A stretch of DNA of 64,000 nucleotides from Ignavibacteria bacterium (GCA_025612245.1 JAAXKQ010000011.1:62001-126000); one strand, 5' to 3'. Numbered from the stretch's first letter, positions 48,878 through 58,952 are shown. Numbers and translations are program-made. Notes: generated by a model from the sequence alone, not told the origin.

Positions 48878-50263
48878 ATGGAATTTCTGAACAGGCTTGT
48901 AATACCCCAATCGGCAGAGAATCTTGAGCTCCTGAGATATATACTGATTCTTGCACTGGTACTCTTACTGCCTTACCTGGCATTCTTAAAAGGGGTATCG
49001 CTTTATTCTGTTGCCTTTAACCTCCTGGGAAGAAGAAACGGCAACGAAAACTATCTCAGATTTTCGAAAGATCTGATAGACGTGGTGACATTTAACAAGA
49101 GCATTGCCCTTGTGCTTGGAATAATTCCAATTCTAAGCCTTATACTCATCTATTCGCAGCTTTTACACGCCTCGAAGATGGGAGTTGTGGGCTTCATGTT
49201 TACAGCGGGACTCTTGTTTGTGCCGGCAGTTGTATTGATTTATTCGTATAAATATACTTTCAACCTCGACTGGCTTTTAAGTATGGCTTCCTCCTCCGGA
49301 AATACCCCGGCGGAAGGCGTTCCGGAAGAGCCTAAAATGGAAAGAAGCGAGGTCGAGGCCTTTACGAAGTCGAACCTGAGGGTGAGCAGGCGTTCAGGCA
49401 TATGGGGAGTAATACTGCTTTTTATGGCTTCCTATTTTGTTATTTCGGGCATACAGCTTTCATTTGAACCCGACATGTGGAGCCAAAAGCACACTTTCTT
49501 TGGACTTATTTTCTCTATGAGTGCGATATATAAATACATATTTTTCCTCATCTCAACCGTTGCGGCTACAAGCGGTGCAATACTGTTTTATTTTTTCTCT
49601 TGGAAAAAGCAGGAGGCAGAAGCCGGTGAAGCGAAGGAGGATAGATACAGAAATGAAATCAAGAGATTTAGCCTCATAAGCGGCATATGGGCTGTTGTGG
49701 TACTGCCGGTCTTTATTCTCCTGAGCCTCTTTATGGTTCCTCACGGGGCGGTTTCGGATTCGTTTTTCGGCCTTTCGCTTTTAATTCTCTTTATACTGTT
49801 TGCGCTTGGACACTTTTATTACATGATGCTTAAGCAGTCCGGGGTAAACTACAGCGCATCCATATTCTTTCTTCTTTTGATTTTCTTCGTGCTTTTTACG
49901 GTCAACGACCAGGTGGCCTTCAGCTACGCCACTCAAAGGCACGAGCTGGCACTGGCATCAAACTACGAGGCAATTGTAAAGGAAAAGATGGAAAAAGCCG
50001 GTAAGGGCCCGGCAATCAGCGGAAAGGACATATTTGACGGCAGGTGTTCTGCCTGTCACCGGTTCGACAGGGTGCTGGTTGGCCCGGCCTATAAGAATGT
50101 GCTTCCTAAATACGAAGGACACCGCGACCAGCTGACAGCCTTTATTTCGAACCCTACGAAAAAGGATCCTGCGTTTCCGCCCATGCCTAATCAGGGCTTA
50201 AAGCCCAGGGAAGTGGAAGCAATTGCCGATTACATAATGAAAACCTACAAGCAGTATAAATAA
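48878..50263 (+). CDS. Multi-TM protein with C-terminal class I cytochrome c domain
   Basis: 461 aa; many hydrophobic helices; FDGRCSACHRFDRVLVGPAYKNVLPKY; distal Met in FPPMPNQGL. Confidence 0.85.
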   Translation: MEFLNRLVIPQSAENLELLRYILILALVLLLPYLAFLKGVSLYSVAFNLLGRRNGNENYLRFSKDLIDVVTFNKSIALVLGIIPILSLILIYSQLLHASKMGVVGFMFTAGLLFVPAVVLIYSYKYTFNLDWLLSMASSSGNTPAEGVPEEPKMERSEVEAFTKSNLRVSRRSGIWGVILLFMASYFVISGIQLSFEPDMWSQKHTFFGLIFSMSAIYKYIFFLISTVAATSGAILFYFFSWKKQEAEAGEAKEDRYRNEIKRFSLISGIWAVVVLPVFILLSLFMVPHGAVSDSFFGLSLLILFILFALGHFYYMMLKQSGVNYSASIFFLLLIFFVLFTVNDQVAFSYATQRHELALASNYEAIVKEKMEKAGKGPAISGKDIFDGRCSACHRFDRVLVGPAYKNVLPKYEGHRDQLTAFISNPTKKDPAFPPMPNQGLKPREVEAIADYIMKTYKQYK

Positions 50264-50303
50264 AGTCTTTCTCAAGCAAAGAAAAATAAATAATACTACT
50301 CTT

Positions 50304-50332
50304 AAGCTGCCCTGAAAAGGCAGCTTTCTTGT
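50304..50332 (+). terminator. Terminator-like stem-loop ending the act/cox block
   Basis: AAGCTGCC-CTGAAAA-GGCAGCTT-TCTT. Confidence 0.6.
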
Positions 50333-50522
50333 ATTCAGCCTTCGTGCTTTGTGAGCTTCCTGAAAGTCTTCCCGGATATTCCGTCTTATTAAGGTAACTC
50401 CTTTATTTATTTGCACTTCCGGAAATCCCGGCCTAAACTGGATCTTGAGTCGGCTGATTAAGATTGACATTATTTGATAAATTAGATAAATTTGACTCTT
50501 AACAACAAAATGTAAATAGTAC

Positions 50523-50891
50523 ATGATTGAACAATATATACCCATATTTCTTGTCATTGGCGTTTCTGTGGTCTTTAGCATGGCTGTCATTGCATCTTCA
50601 AAGCTTTTCGGTCCCCAGAGGCCGGACTCAGAGAAGCTTTCCACGTACGAAAGCGGCATGAAGCCCGTTGGCGGCGTGAGGGAGAGAATTTCCATAAAGT
50701 ACTACCTGGTTGCAATGCTCTTTATTGTTTTCGACATCGAAGTGATATTTGTCTATCCCTGGGGTGTTGAATTTAAGAAACTTTTGGGTGAACAGGGTAT
50801 TTCTGCACTCGTTCCGATGATTATATTCCTGGTAGTGCTTGAACTTGGTTATTTATATGTTTATAAAAAAGGCGGTCTGAAATGGGATTAG
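50523..50891 (+). CDS. nuoA: NADH-quinone oxidoreductase subunit A
   Basis: 122 aa; [39 protein letters not shown]. Confidence 0.96.
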   Translation: MIEQYIPIFLVIGVSVVFSMAVIASSKLFGPQRPDSEKLSTYESGMKPVGGVRERISIKYYLVAMLFIVFDIEVIFVYPWGVEFKKLLGEQGISALVPMIIFLVVLELGYLYVYKKGGLKWD

Positions 50892-51400
50892 AAGCCAAAC
50901 TGACTTCAGATGGTTTTATAACGACAACCATAGATGCTGTAATTTCCTGGGCCAGGAAGAATTCCGTGTGGCCCATGCCTATGGGCATTTCGTGCTGTGC
51001 AATTGAAATGATGGCTTCTGCCGACCCGAAATACGACCTCTCGCGCTTTGGAAGCGAGGTAATGAGGTTCTCTCCAAGGCAGTCGGACCTGATGATTGTT
51101 GCCGGGACAGTTACATACAAGATGGCAAAGGTTGTAAGGAAAATTTACGACCAGATGCCCGACCCGAAATGGGTGATTGCAATGGGTGCCTGCACCTCCA
51201 CGGGCGGCATGTACCGCACATATTCAGTAGTGCAGGGCATAGACCAGTTCCTTCCGGTTGACGTTTATACCGCCGGGTGCCCCCCGCGTCCGGAGAACCT
51301 GATAAATGCACTCATGGAAATCCAGGAGATCATTTCAAAGACCCGCGGAAGGGATTTCCAGGATAAGCCGCTTTTGGATATGGGATTCTCAAAGCAATAA
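50882..51400 (+). CDS. nuoB: NADH-quinone oxidoreductase subunit B
   Basis: 172 aa; [40 protein letters not shown]. Confidence 0.97.
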   Translation: MGLEAKLTSDGFITTTIDAVISWARKNSVWPMPMGISCCAIEMMASADPKYDLSRFGSEVMRFSPRQSDLMIVAGTVTYKMAKVVRKIYDQMPDPKWVIAMGACTSTGGMYRTYSVVQGIDQFLPVDVYTAGCPPRPENLINALMEIQEIISKTRGRDFQDKPLLDMGFSKQ

Positions 51401-51402
51401 AG

Positions 51403-51424
51403 CCCCGGCATTTCGGGGTTTTTG
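51403..51424 (+). terminator. Rho-independent terminator between nuoB and nuoC
   Basis: CCCCGGCATTTCGGGGTTTTT. Confidence 0.75.
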
Positions 51425-51476
51425 ATCCCGCCGGTTAATTCAGATTTTTTTTTATCGCCTTACTCAAAAGTAAACT

Positions 51477-51959
51477 ATGGAATTAAAAGAAGTAATTATT
51501 GAAAAGCTAAACCGCACCTTTAAGGATGCTGTCCTCGAGGTGACGGATTTCCGCGGCGACCTGGCAATAACGATTTTAGCCGGGGAAGTCGTAAAGGTTG
51601 CCAGATTCCTCAAAGAGGACAGCGACCTGGAATTCAACGTGTGCGAGGACGTAACGGCTATCGACTGGGCTACACGTAAAAACAGGTTTAGCGTGGTCTA
51701 TCACGTCTATTCACTTAAGCACAGGTTCAGGCTGAGATTGAAAGTTAACCTGGAAGGCGAGACAGCAGAGAGTGTGACTTCCGTTTGGGCTTCTGCCAAC
51801 TGGTACGAAAGGGAAACTTTTGACATGTTTGGAATAAAGTTCACCGGACACCCTGACCTCAGGCGCGTTTATATGCCCGAGGAGTTTGAATATCACCCCT
51901 TAAGAAAGGAATTCCCGCTTTTGGGTATACCAGGTTCAATACCATTACCGAAGAAATAA
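51477..51959 (+). CDS. nuoC: NADH-quinone oxidoreductase subunit C
   Basis: 160 aa; WYERETFDMFGIKFTGHPDLRRVYMPEEFEYHPLRKEFPL. Confidence 0.96.
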   Translation: MELKEVIIEKLNRTFKDAVLEVTDFRGDLAITILAGEVVKVARFLKEDSDLEFNVCEDVTAIDWATRKNRFSVVYHVYSLKHRFRLRLKVNLEGETAESVTSVWASANWYERETFDMFGIKFTGHPDLRRVYMPEEFEYHPLRKEFPLLGIPGSIPLPKK

Positions 51960-51963
51960 CAAT

Positions 51964-53217
51964 ATGGATAACAGAATACATAAAGAAGAATTTGATTCCA
52001 AGATCCTTAAGGCGCTCATGGCGGATACGGATATCAGCATCGATGACGCGCTTGAAAATGAAATGATACTGAACATGGGTCCCCAGCACCCGGCTACACA
52101 CGGCGTCCTGCGCCTGCTCCTGAGGCTCGATGGCGAAACCGTCATGGCGTGTGTTCCGGAACTTGGATACCTGCACCGCGGCTATGAAAAACTGGCTGAA
52201 AACATGTCCTACATGGAGTTCATACCTCACACAGACAGACTCGACTATACATCAACCATGTGCAACAACGTGGCCTACGTTCTGGCCGTGGAAAAGCTTG
52301 CCGGTATCGACGTCCCTAAAAGGGCGCAGTATATAAGAATGCTCATGGCCGAGCTTTCACGCATTGCGGGGCACCTGATTGCAATTGGAACTTTTGCAAT
52401 GGACGTTGGTGCTCTTACGGTTTTGCTCTGGGCCTTCAGGGAAAGAGAGAAGATACAGGAGTTTTTCGACATGGTTGCCGGCGCCAGGTTCACCACCAGC
52501 TACACGCGCATTGGCGGCGTTGCCGCAGACGTTACCGAGGAAGCCATTGCTGTAATTAAAAACTTTGTGGATAACTTTGACCCCGCAGTTGACGAAATTG
52601 AAAAGATACTGAATACCAACAGGATATTTATAGACCGCCTTGAAGGCATCGGTTACCTTTCAAGGGAAGACGCCATAAGGCTCGGCGTTACAGGACCCAG
52701 CCTCAGGGCTTCCGGCGTTGAACACGACCTCAGGCGCTCAAATCCGTACCTGTTTTATGATGAAATGGATTTTAAGATCCCGGTTTATACCGAAGGCGAC
52801 TGCCTTGCACGTTACTTTGTCAGAATTGAAGAGCTGAGGGAAAGCGCAAAGATTGTGCGCCAGGTGCTCCAGAAAATGCCCCAGGGAGATGTAAGGGCGA
52901 ACAGCCCGAAGAAAGTTCTTCCCTATAAGACTGAGATATATACAAAAATGGAAGAGCTCATTCACGACTTTATGCTCGTCAACTTCGGAATGAACCCACC
53001 CGTCGGCGAAGTTTTCAGTGCAGTTGAAAACCCGAAAGGGGAGCTGGGGTTCTATATCGTAAGCAGGGGGCAGGGCTCACCATGGCGCTTTAAGATCCGT
53101 TCACCTTCGTTCTGCAACGTGCAGGCTCTTCCTGTCATTATTAAGGGTTGCATGATCTCAGACGTGGTTGCAATAATTGGAAGCATTGATCCTGTTATGG
53201 GTGAAGCCGATAAGTAA
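51964..53217 (+). CDS. nuoD: NADH-quinone oxidoreductase subunit D
   Basis: 417 aa; NMGPQHPATHGVLRL; ELGYLHRGYEKLAE; C-terminal SIDPVMGEADK. Confidence 0.97.
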   Translation: MDNRIHKEEFDSKILKALMADTDISIDDALENEMILNMGPQHPATHGVLRLLLRLDGETVMACVPELGYLHRGYEKLAENMSYMEFIPHTDRLDYTSTMCNNVAYVLAVEKLAGIDVPKRAQYIRMLMAELSRIAGHLIAIGTFAMDVGALTVLLWAFREREKIQEFFDMVAGARFTTSYTRIGGVAADVTEEAIAVIKNFVDNFDPAVDEIEKILNTNRIFIDRLEGIGYLSREDAIRLGVTGPSLRASGVEHDLRRSNPYLFYDEMDFKIPVYTEGDCLARYFVRIEELRESAKIVRQVLQKMPQGDVRANSPKKVLPYKTEIYTKMEELIHDFMLVNFGMNPPVGEVFSAVENPKGELGFYIVSRGQGSPWRFKIRSPSFCNVQALPVIIKGCMISDVVAIIGSIDPVMGEADK

Positions 53218-53291
53218 GCATATAAAGAAGTTAAGTCTTTTATGGGCTTAAAGCAATTAAACATGAATTTTTACTTTTAGACTGAAAATAA

Positions 53292-53765
53292 ATGGATTTT
53301 AAGTTTACAGAAGAAAACCTTTCGAGAATTGAATCCGTAAGGAAAAAATACCCCGATTCAAAGGCTGCCCTCATGCCCGTGCTCTACATTGCACAGGAGC
53401 AGAACGGATATATAACACGGGAAGTAATGGACGAGGTTGCCCTGGTGCTCGGAATTAAGGCTGTTGACGTTCTGGGCGTGGCTACGTTCTACACCATGTA
53501 TCATACCTCTCCTGTAGGAAAATATCACCTGCAGGTATGCACAAACGTTTCCTGCATGCTCAAAGGCGGCTATGAAATGCTTGAGGAGACGGTAAAAAAA
53601 CTGGGCATAGGGGTAAATGAAGTTACTCCGGATGGCAAATTCTCAATTGAAGAGGTCGAATGCATGGGCTCTTGCGGAACAGCCCCCATGATGGCGGTTA
53701 ACAACGACTACTTCGAGAACCTTACGAAAGAAAAACTAAACGAAATTTTGGATTCCTTAAAATAA
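53292..53765 (+). CDS. nuoE: NADH-quinone oxidoreductase subunit E
   Basis: 157 aa; VCTNVSCMLKGG and VECMGSCGTAPMM. Confidence 0.96.
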   Translation: MDFKFTEENLSRIESVRKKYPDSKAALMPVLYIAQEQNGYITREVMDEVALVLGIKAVDVLGVATFYTMYHTSPVGKYHLQVCTNVSCMLKGGYEMLEETVKKLGIGVNEVTPDGKFSIEEVECMGSCGTAPMMAVNNDYFENLTKEKLNEILDSLK

Positions 53766-53774
53766 AAGAACCGA

Positions 53775-55100
53775 ATGGAAAAAATTTTATTACTGGATAT
53801 ACCCAACTATCACCGTATAGATGTTTATAGAGAGCACGGCGGATATGAAACCGTAAAGAAGGCCTACAGCATGAGCCCGGATGAGGTAATTGACGAGGTG
53901 AAAAAGTCAGGCCTCAGGGGCCGTGGCGGCGCATCCTTCCTTACGGGGCTCAAGTGGAGCTTTATGCCGAAGACTTCGGACAAGCCAAAATATCTCTGCA
54001 TTAACGGGGATGAAAGCGAGCCGGGATCGTTCAAGGACCGCCAGATATTTGAGTTTAATCCGCACGCCCTCATTGAAGGCGCCCTTATTGCGTGCTATGC
54101 GATCCAGGCAAAAGCAGCCTATATTTATGTGAGAGGAGAATATCATAACTGGATAGAAATGCTGCAGAAGGCTCTGGACGACGCTTACTCAATGGGACTT
54201 GTGGGGGAAAAGATGAAAGAGACTTTCCAAACGCCCTATGAATGCAATATTTACATTCACAAGGGGGCCGGAGCCTACATTTGCGGCGAGGAATCCTCTT
54301 TGATGAATTCAATTGAAGGCAAGCGCCCTTACCCCAGGGTGAAGCCTCCTTTCCCGGCACAAAACGGCCTCTGGGGATGCCCGACCACGATTAACAACGT
54401 TGAAACAATTTCAAACATTCCGGCAATCATTAAAAACGGCTGGCAATGGTTCAGCCGGATTGGTGAGCCCAGACACCCGGGAACGCTCCTTTTCGGCGTG
54501 AGCGGGCACGTAATGAAGCCCGGCGTATATGAGCTTCCTTCGGGCGTCTTGCTGACTGACCTTATCTATAATTATGCCGGTGGAGTGCCAGGAGGAAAGA
54601 AAATTAAATGCGTGATCCCTGGTGGCTCCTCAATGCCGCCATTAAGAGGAGACCAGATTGAAGGCGTTAAAATGGATGCCGAAAGCCTCAAGGCTGCAGG
54701 CTCTGCTATAGGAACCGGCGGCGTAATTGTGATGGACGAGGACACGGACCTTGTCAGGGTCCTCGCCAGGATTACAAAATTCTATTACCATGAAAGCTGC
54801 GGGCAGTGTACCCCATGCCGTGAGGGTACGGGCTGGATGCTTAAGGCACTCAACAGAATTGCAAGGGGGCAGGGGACCACTTCGGATCTGGAGCTCCTAA
54901 TAGACGTAGCAAAGAATATTGAAGGGAACACCGTATGCGCCCTCGGCGATGCCGCTGCTTGGCCGGTTAAATTCATGATTACAAGATTCAGGGATGAATT
55001 TGAAAAGGCGGTCAAAAAAGAAGTTGTAATGCCTGTAGCCAGCATGGTTCACTCCATGAGGCATACTGCGCTCCCGCTTGCGGAACTGAAGAAAAACTAG
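53775..55100 (+). CDS. nuoF: NADH-quinone oxidoreductase subunit F
   Basis: 441 aa; GLRGRGGASFLTGLKW; ICGEESSLMNSIEGKRPYPRVKPPFP; ESCGQCTPCREGTGWM. Confidence 0.97.
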   Translation: MEKILLLDIPNYHRIDVYREHGGYETVKKAYSMSPDEVIDEVKKSGLRGRGGASFLTGLKWSFMPKTSDKPKYLCINGDESEPGSFKDRQIFEFNPHALIEGALIACYAIQAKAAYIYVRGEYHNWIEMLQKALDDAYSMGLVGEKMKETFQTPYECNIYIHKGAGAYICGEESSLMNSIEGKRPYPRVKPPFPAQNGLWGCPTTINNVETISNIPAIIKNGWQWFSRIGEPRHPGTLLFGVSGHVMKPGVYELPSGVLLTDLIYNYAGGVPGGKKIKCVIPGGSSMPPLRGDQIEGVKMDAESLKAAGSAIGTGGVIVMDEDTDLVRVLARITKFYYHESCGQCTPCREGTGWMLKALNRIARGQGTTSDLELLIDVAKNIEGNTVCALGDAAAWPVKFMITRFRDEFEKAVKKEVVMPVASMVHSMRHTALPLAELKKN

Positions 55101-55123
55101 TATGGTATTTTAAGCAGAACTTA

Positions 55124-55156
55124 AAAGCCGGCAAAAAGCCGGCTTTGCTTTTTTTC
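55124..55156 (+). terminator. Rho-independent terminator after nuoF
   Basis: AAAGCCGGC-AAAAA-GCCGGCTTT followed by GCTTTTTTT. Confidence 0.9.
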
Positions 55157-55202
55157 TTCGGATAAATGTTTATTTTTATGAAATTTTTAGCTCAATTTTA
55201 AT

Positions 55203-55679
55203 ATGGAAGAATTAAAACACGTTACAATTTTTACCGACGGCGGAAGCCTTGGAAACCCGGGACCCGGCGGATATGCCGCAATTGTGGAGTATAAGGATAG
55301 AAGAAGGGAATTATCCCAGGGCTACAGGCTTACTACTAATAACCGCATGGAGCTCATGGCCGCCATTACGGGTTTAAGCGCTCTTAAGGAACGCTGCAAG
55401 GTTACACTCTATACGGACTCCCAGTACCTTGTAAACGGAATAATGAAAGGCTGGGCCAAAAGGTGGCAGTCAAAAGGCTGGATGAGAAATAAGACCGAGA
55501 AAGCCGAAAACGTGGATCTATGGGAAAAGCTCCTTGGACTTATTGCTTATCACGAAGTTGAATTTAAGTGGGTAAGAGGCCACGCAGGCCACACTGAAAA
55601 CGAAATGTGCGACCAGCTTTGCAAACAGGCCGCCCAGGCACCGAATCTTCTGGAAGACACGGGCTACAGGAGAGCGTAA
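55203..55679 (+). CDS. rnhA: Ribonuclease HI
   Basis: 158 aa; IFTDGGSLGNPGPGGYAA; NNRMELMAAI; YTDSQYLVNGI; RGHAGHTENEMCD. Confidence 0.96.
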   Translation: MEELKHVTIFTDGGSLGNPGPGGYAAIVEYKDRRRELSQGYRLTTNNRMELMAAITGLSALKERCKVTLYTDSQYLVNGIMKGWAKRWQSKGWMRNKTEKAENVDLWEKLLGLIAYHEVEFKWVRGHAGHTENEMCDQLCKQAAQAPNLLEDTGYRRA

Positions 55680-55700
55680 TAGAAAAATGAGATAAAGAAA

Positions 55701-55732
55701 AATGGGGGCAGTGCTTTGGCTCTGCCCCCATT
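55701..55732. terminator. Terminator between convergent rnhA and feoB
   Basis: AATGGGGGCAG-10 nt-CTGCCCCCATT perfect 11-bp stem. Confidence 0.7.
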
Positions 55733-55794
55733 TACTTTATTCGGAGTAATCTAAAGTTAGGATTTGGACCTAAGATAGAACAAAGAATTTCTAA

Positions 55795-57837
55795 TTATAT
55801 AAATATCTGTGAGATAATCCCGCCAATCAAAAAGGCGAAAACCCATGTGCCGCTCCAGATTATTAGACCCTGCTTCCAGCCTCTTTCCTTCAGCATTATG
55901 ACAAACGAGGCTATGCAGGGGACGAAGAGCGTAATGGTTGTTATAGCCACGGTTATCTGCATGGGGCTCAATGTGAGATGGAAAAGCCCTGCCGCCCCGA
56001 AATCCCTTCTCACCATTCCCATAACAAAGGCGTTTGCGGCTTCCTTGGGCAGCTTAAGCCACAGTGTCGTAAATGGCTCAAGTATGTTCTGCCATACGGT
56101 TAAAAGCCCCGTAAGCTCCATTATTCCCACCCCAAGGGCACCGACAAAAAACCAGAAGCTGGCTTCCTTCATAAAGCCATAAGTCCTGTAGAACATCTTC
56201 TTAAATATGTTATCGAGCCTTGGAAGCTTCATTGAAGGGAGGTCTATAAGAAGCGGTGAGCTTTCACCGGGCAAAAACCTGTTCAGCAGGGTTGAAAGCA
56301 CGATAAGGACCGTCAGTATTGTAACCACATAAATCGTAAATGGTACCGCGCCTGCCATGCTCATTAAAACTGCAATTACCGCCAGCTGTGCCGAGCAGGG
56401 AATTACAAACTGCAGAATTGCCGTTACAATTGTCTTTTCTCTTTCTGTTCCAAGTAGCCTTGTTGTAATTGTTGCCATCGTAACGCATCCGAAGCCGAGT
56501 ATGAGTGGAATTACGGCCCTGCCGTTTAAGCCGAGCTTGTTTAAGGACCTGTCCAGCATCGTTGCCAGGCGCGGCAGATAGCCCGAATCTTCCAGGAGAG
56601 CCATTACAAAGTAAAATGCCGCAACCAGTGGCAGGAGCAGGAACAGGAGGTAAGTAATCGTCATTGTGATTATGCCGAACTCACCAAAGAAAAGCTTTAC
56701 AAAGGGGTTCTTAAATTCAAATGAGGTGCTTGTCCCGTGCGGGGCGGATACCCTTTTGAACTCCGAAGCCTTCTGTATGTCGTTATTAAGCCCCTGAGGG
56801 AAGCTGAAGTCTTTTGTTGAAACCGTGTTTCCGTTGTCATCCTGAAAATCCACCTTAATATCCACGGGTGTAAACTTTCCGACGAAGGATTTGACGTGGT
56901 ACTCAAATTCTCCTTTTCCAAGCGTGGTTTCGGTGTACTTGACCACTCTTTGGGAAATGAAGTCGCCTATGAAAAAGTAGACCAGTACGAGTACAAAAGC
57001 CAGTATGGGAAGTCCCGTAACGGGGTTGACCGAGAGTCTGCCGAGCTTGTTGAAAAACTCTCCCTTTCGGGAGTCCTCAAATTCAACTTCGCTTACAATT
57101 TCATTTACCGTATTGCGCCGGTTGATGTAAATTGCCTCCCTCTGGTCCGCTGTTCCCGGTTCAATGCCGTGCTTTTCAGCAATTATTTCGTCTCCTTCGA
57201 GTATAATCAGGGCTTCGGCCTGTGTGCCGACGCGGTTAAGCGTATTGTGCAGGAGGTGGTGCAGTTCAGGCGACTGGTTGCCTTCACGTGCATTTTGTAT
57301 TGCATACTCCAGCTTATCGAAGCCTGATCTGGTTACAGCCGAGGTTTCAATTACCTCTACACCCAGGAGCTCCGAGAGGCGTTTTGTGTCAATCTTAAGC
57401 TTTCTTTTCTTTACCTCGTCGCTGAAATTCAGGAATACCGTTACCTTTTTTCCCATTTCAATCAGCTGCATGGTAAGGAAGAGATCGCGTTCAAGGTGAA
57501 GCGCGTTTACAACGTTAAGTACTATGTCGCCCGAGAGTATGATGTCCCTGGCTACTTTTTCCTCGTCGTTAAATGAGGATACCCCGTAGACGCCCGGGGT
57601 ATCGAATATCTCGTAATCTTTATACGTCCCTTTCGTAATGGAAATTGTCGTGCCCGGGAAATTGGAAACGTCTACGTACATTCCACTTAAGTAGTTAAAG
57701 AAAAGGGATTTCCCGACGTTCGGGTTGCCCGCAAGAACAACCTTGTTACCTCCTGAAGCGGAGCTTAAGACTTCCTTGACCAGAAGGTGAGGGTGGCAGT
57801 CGTTGTGGGATTTATTTATAATTGTATCGGATTTCAT
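55795..57837 (-). CDS. feoB: Ferrous iron transport protein B
   Basis: 680 aa; AGNPNVGKSLFFNYLSG; DTPGVYG; LLEDSGYLPRLATMLDRSLNKLGLNGRAVIPLILGFGC. Confidence 0.95.
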   Translation of the reverse strand: MKSDTIINKSHNDCHPHLLVKEVLSSASGGNKVVLAGNPNVGKSLFFNYLSGMYVDVSNFPGTTISITKGTYKDYEIFDTPGVYGVSSFNDEEKVARDIILSGDIVLNVVNALHLERDLFLTMQLIEMGKKVTVFLNFSDEVKKRKLKIDTKRLSELLGVEVIETSAVTRSGFDKLEYAIQNAREGNQSPELHHLLHNTLNRVGTQAEALIILEGDEIIAEKHGIEPGTADQREAIYINRRNTVNEIVSEVEFEDSRKGEFFNKLGRLSVNPVTGLPILAFVLVLVYFFIGDFISQRVVKYTETTLGKGEFEYHVKSFVGKFTPVDIKVDFQDDNGNTVSTKDFSFPQGLNNDIQKASEFKRVSAPHGTSTSFEFKNPFVKLFFGEFGIITMTITYLLFLLLPLVAAFYFVMALLEDSGYLPRLATMLDRSLNKLGLNGRAVIPLILGFGCVTMATITTRLLGTEREKTIVTAILQFVIPCSAQLAVIAVLMSMAGAVPFTIYVVTILTVLIVLSTLLNRFLPGESSPLLIDLPSMKLPRLDNIFKKMFYRTYGFMKEASFWFFVGALGVGIMELTGLLTVWQNILEPFTTLWLKLPKEAANAFVMGMVRRDFGAAGLFHLTLSPMQITVAITTITLFVPCIASFVIMLKERGWKQGLIIWSGTWVFAFLIGGIISQIFI

Positions 57838-57863
57838 TTTGTCTTACTGTTTAATGAGCAATC

Positions 57864-58085
57864 TTAGTTTTCAATTGTAATCTTTTTTGCCAGGTCGTAT
57901 CCTATAGCAATTTCCTGCCTGCTTTTCTGCAGAACCACAGTGCCTCCGGGCAGTCGTTCAAGGCAATAAACCTTTGAGCCTTCGGTTATTCCAAGCCTGA
58001 TGAGCTGTACTTTAAGTAAACCCTGGGGGAGTGAACGCACTGTAATGTAAGTGCCTTTTTTTGCCTTGTCTAGTGTATTATTCAT
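57864..58085 (-). CDS. feoA: FeoA family protein
   Basis: Track ORF to 58121; likely start 58085 (MNNTLDKAKKGTYITVRSLPQGLLKVQLIRLGITEGSKV). Confidence 0.88.
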   Translation of the reverse strand: MNNTLDKAKKGTYITVRSLPQGLLKVQLIRLGITEGSKVYCLERLPGGTVVLQKSRQEIAIGYDLAKKITIEN

Positions 58086-58524
58086 CTTTTTTACTGCAAT
58101 TTTTGTCTGAGCATTTGCCAAAAATGTTAAATGTATAGTTCGTCATCTCAAAGCCGTTCTGCCTGCAGACTTCTTCAATGATGGCTTCAAGCCTGGGTGT
58201 ACTGAATTCAATGATTTTCCCGCAGGTTGTGCAGACGAGATGCTCGTGATTCATTTTTCCGAAACAACTTTCGTAGCGGTTCATATTGTCGCCAAAATTT
58301 CTTTTGGAAATAATCTGACACTGCTCCAGGAGCTCAACTGTATTGTAGACAGTGGCCCTTGAAACGCTGGAGTTCATTTTTTTCATGGCGATATAGAGGT
58401 CGTCAGCCCCAAAATGACCCTGATAGTCCAGGGCGGCATTTAATACCTCAAATCTTTCAGGTGTGATGCGGTTTTTCCCGTTTTTCAGGAATTCCCGGAA
58501 TTTTTCTTCGGCTTCTGCTTTCAA
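58078..58524 (-). CDS. Fur family transcriptional regulator
   Basis: 148 aa; NRITPERFEVLNAAL; VSRATVYNTVELLEQ; NHEHLVCTTCGKIIEF; C-terminal CSDKNC. Confidence 0.93.
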   Translation of the reverse strand: MKAEAEEKFREFLKNGKNRITPERFEVLNAALDYQGHFGADDLYIAMKKMNSSVSRATVYNTVELLEQCQIISKRNFGDNMNRYESCFGKMNHEHLVCTTCGKIIEFSTPRLEAIIEEVCRQNGFEMTNYTFNIFGKCSDKNCSKKDE

Positions 58525-58748
58525 TTTCGTATTATTTTTTTATGTTATTTAGATTTAGTCTGTGTAAAAATAGAATTTTTGTCCTTTATAATCAATAGTA
58601 TAGAATAAATTTATCTGTTTTTCTTTTCCCATAGAACAATTCTTAATAATTTGACCAAAGAGGCAAAAAATCTTTGAGTTTATCCGGGATTTTCATGATC
58701 TTATTGTAACTTACACTATTTTCAACAATCTAATAGGAAGAAAAGGAT

Positions 58749-58952
58749 ATGTCGAAAACGTTTGAAATCATTGAAATTGTAGGAGTTTCCTATGAAAGCT
58801 CTTCAGAGGCGGTAAAAAATGCCGTCATGGAAGCAAACAAGAACCACCCGGTAGCATGGTTCCACGTCGTCGAGGAAAGGGGCCGCGTTACACAGGAGGG
58901 GAAAGTGGAGTTCCAGGTTGCCGTCAAAATCGGCAGGAAAATTTCAGAATGA
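58749..58952 (+). CDS. Dodecin family flavin-binding protein
   Basis: 67 aa; [25 protein letters not shown]...[11 protein letters not shown]...[12 protein letters not shown]. Confidence 0.92.
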   Translation: MSKTFEIIEIVGVSYESSSEAVKNAVMEANKNHPVAWFHVVEERGRVTQEGKVEFQVAVKIGRKISE

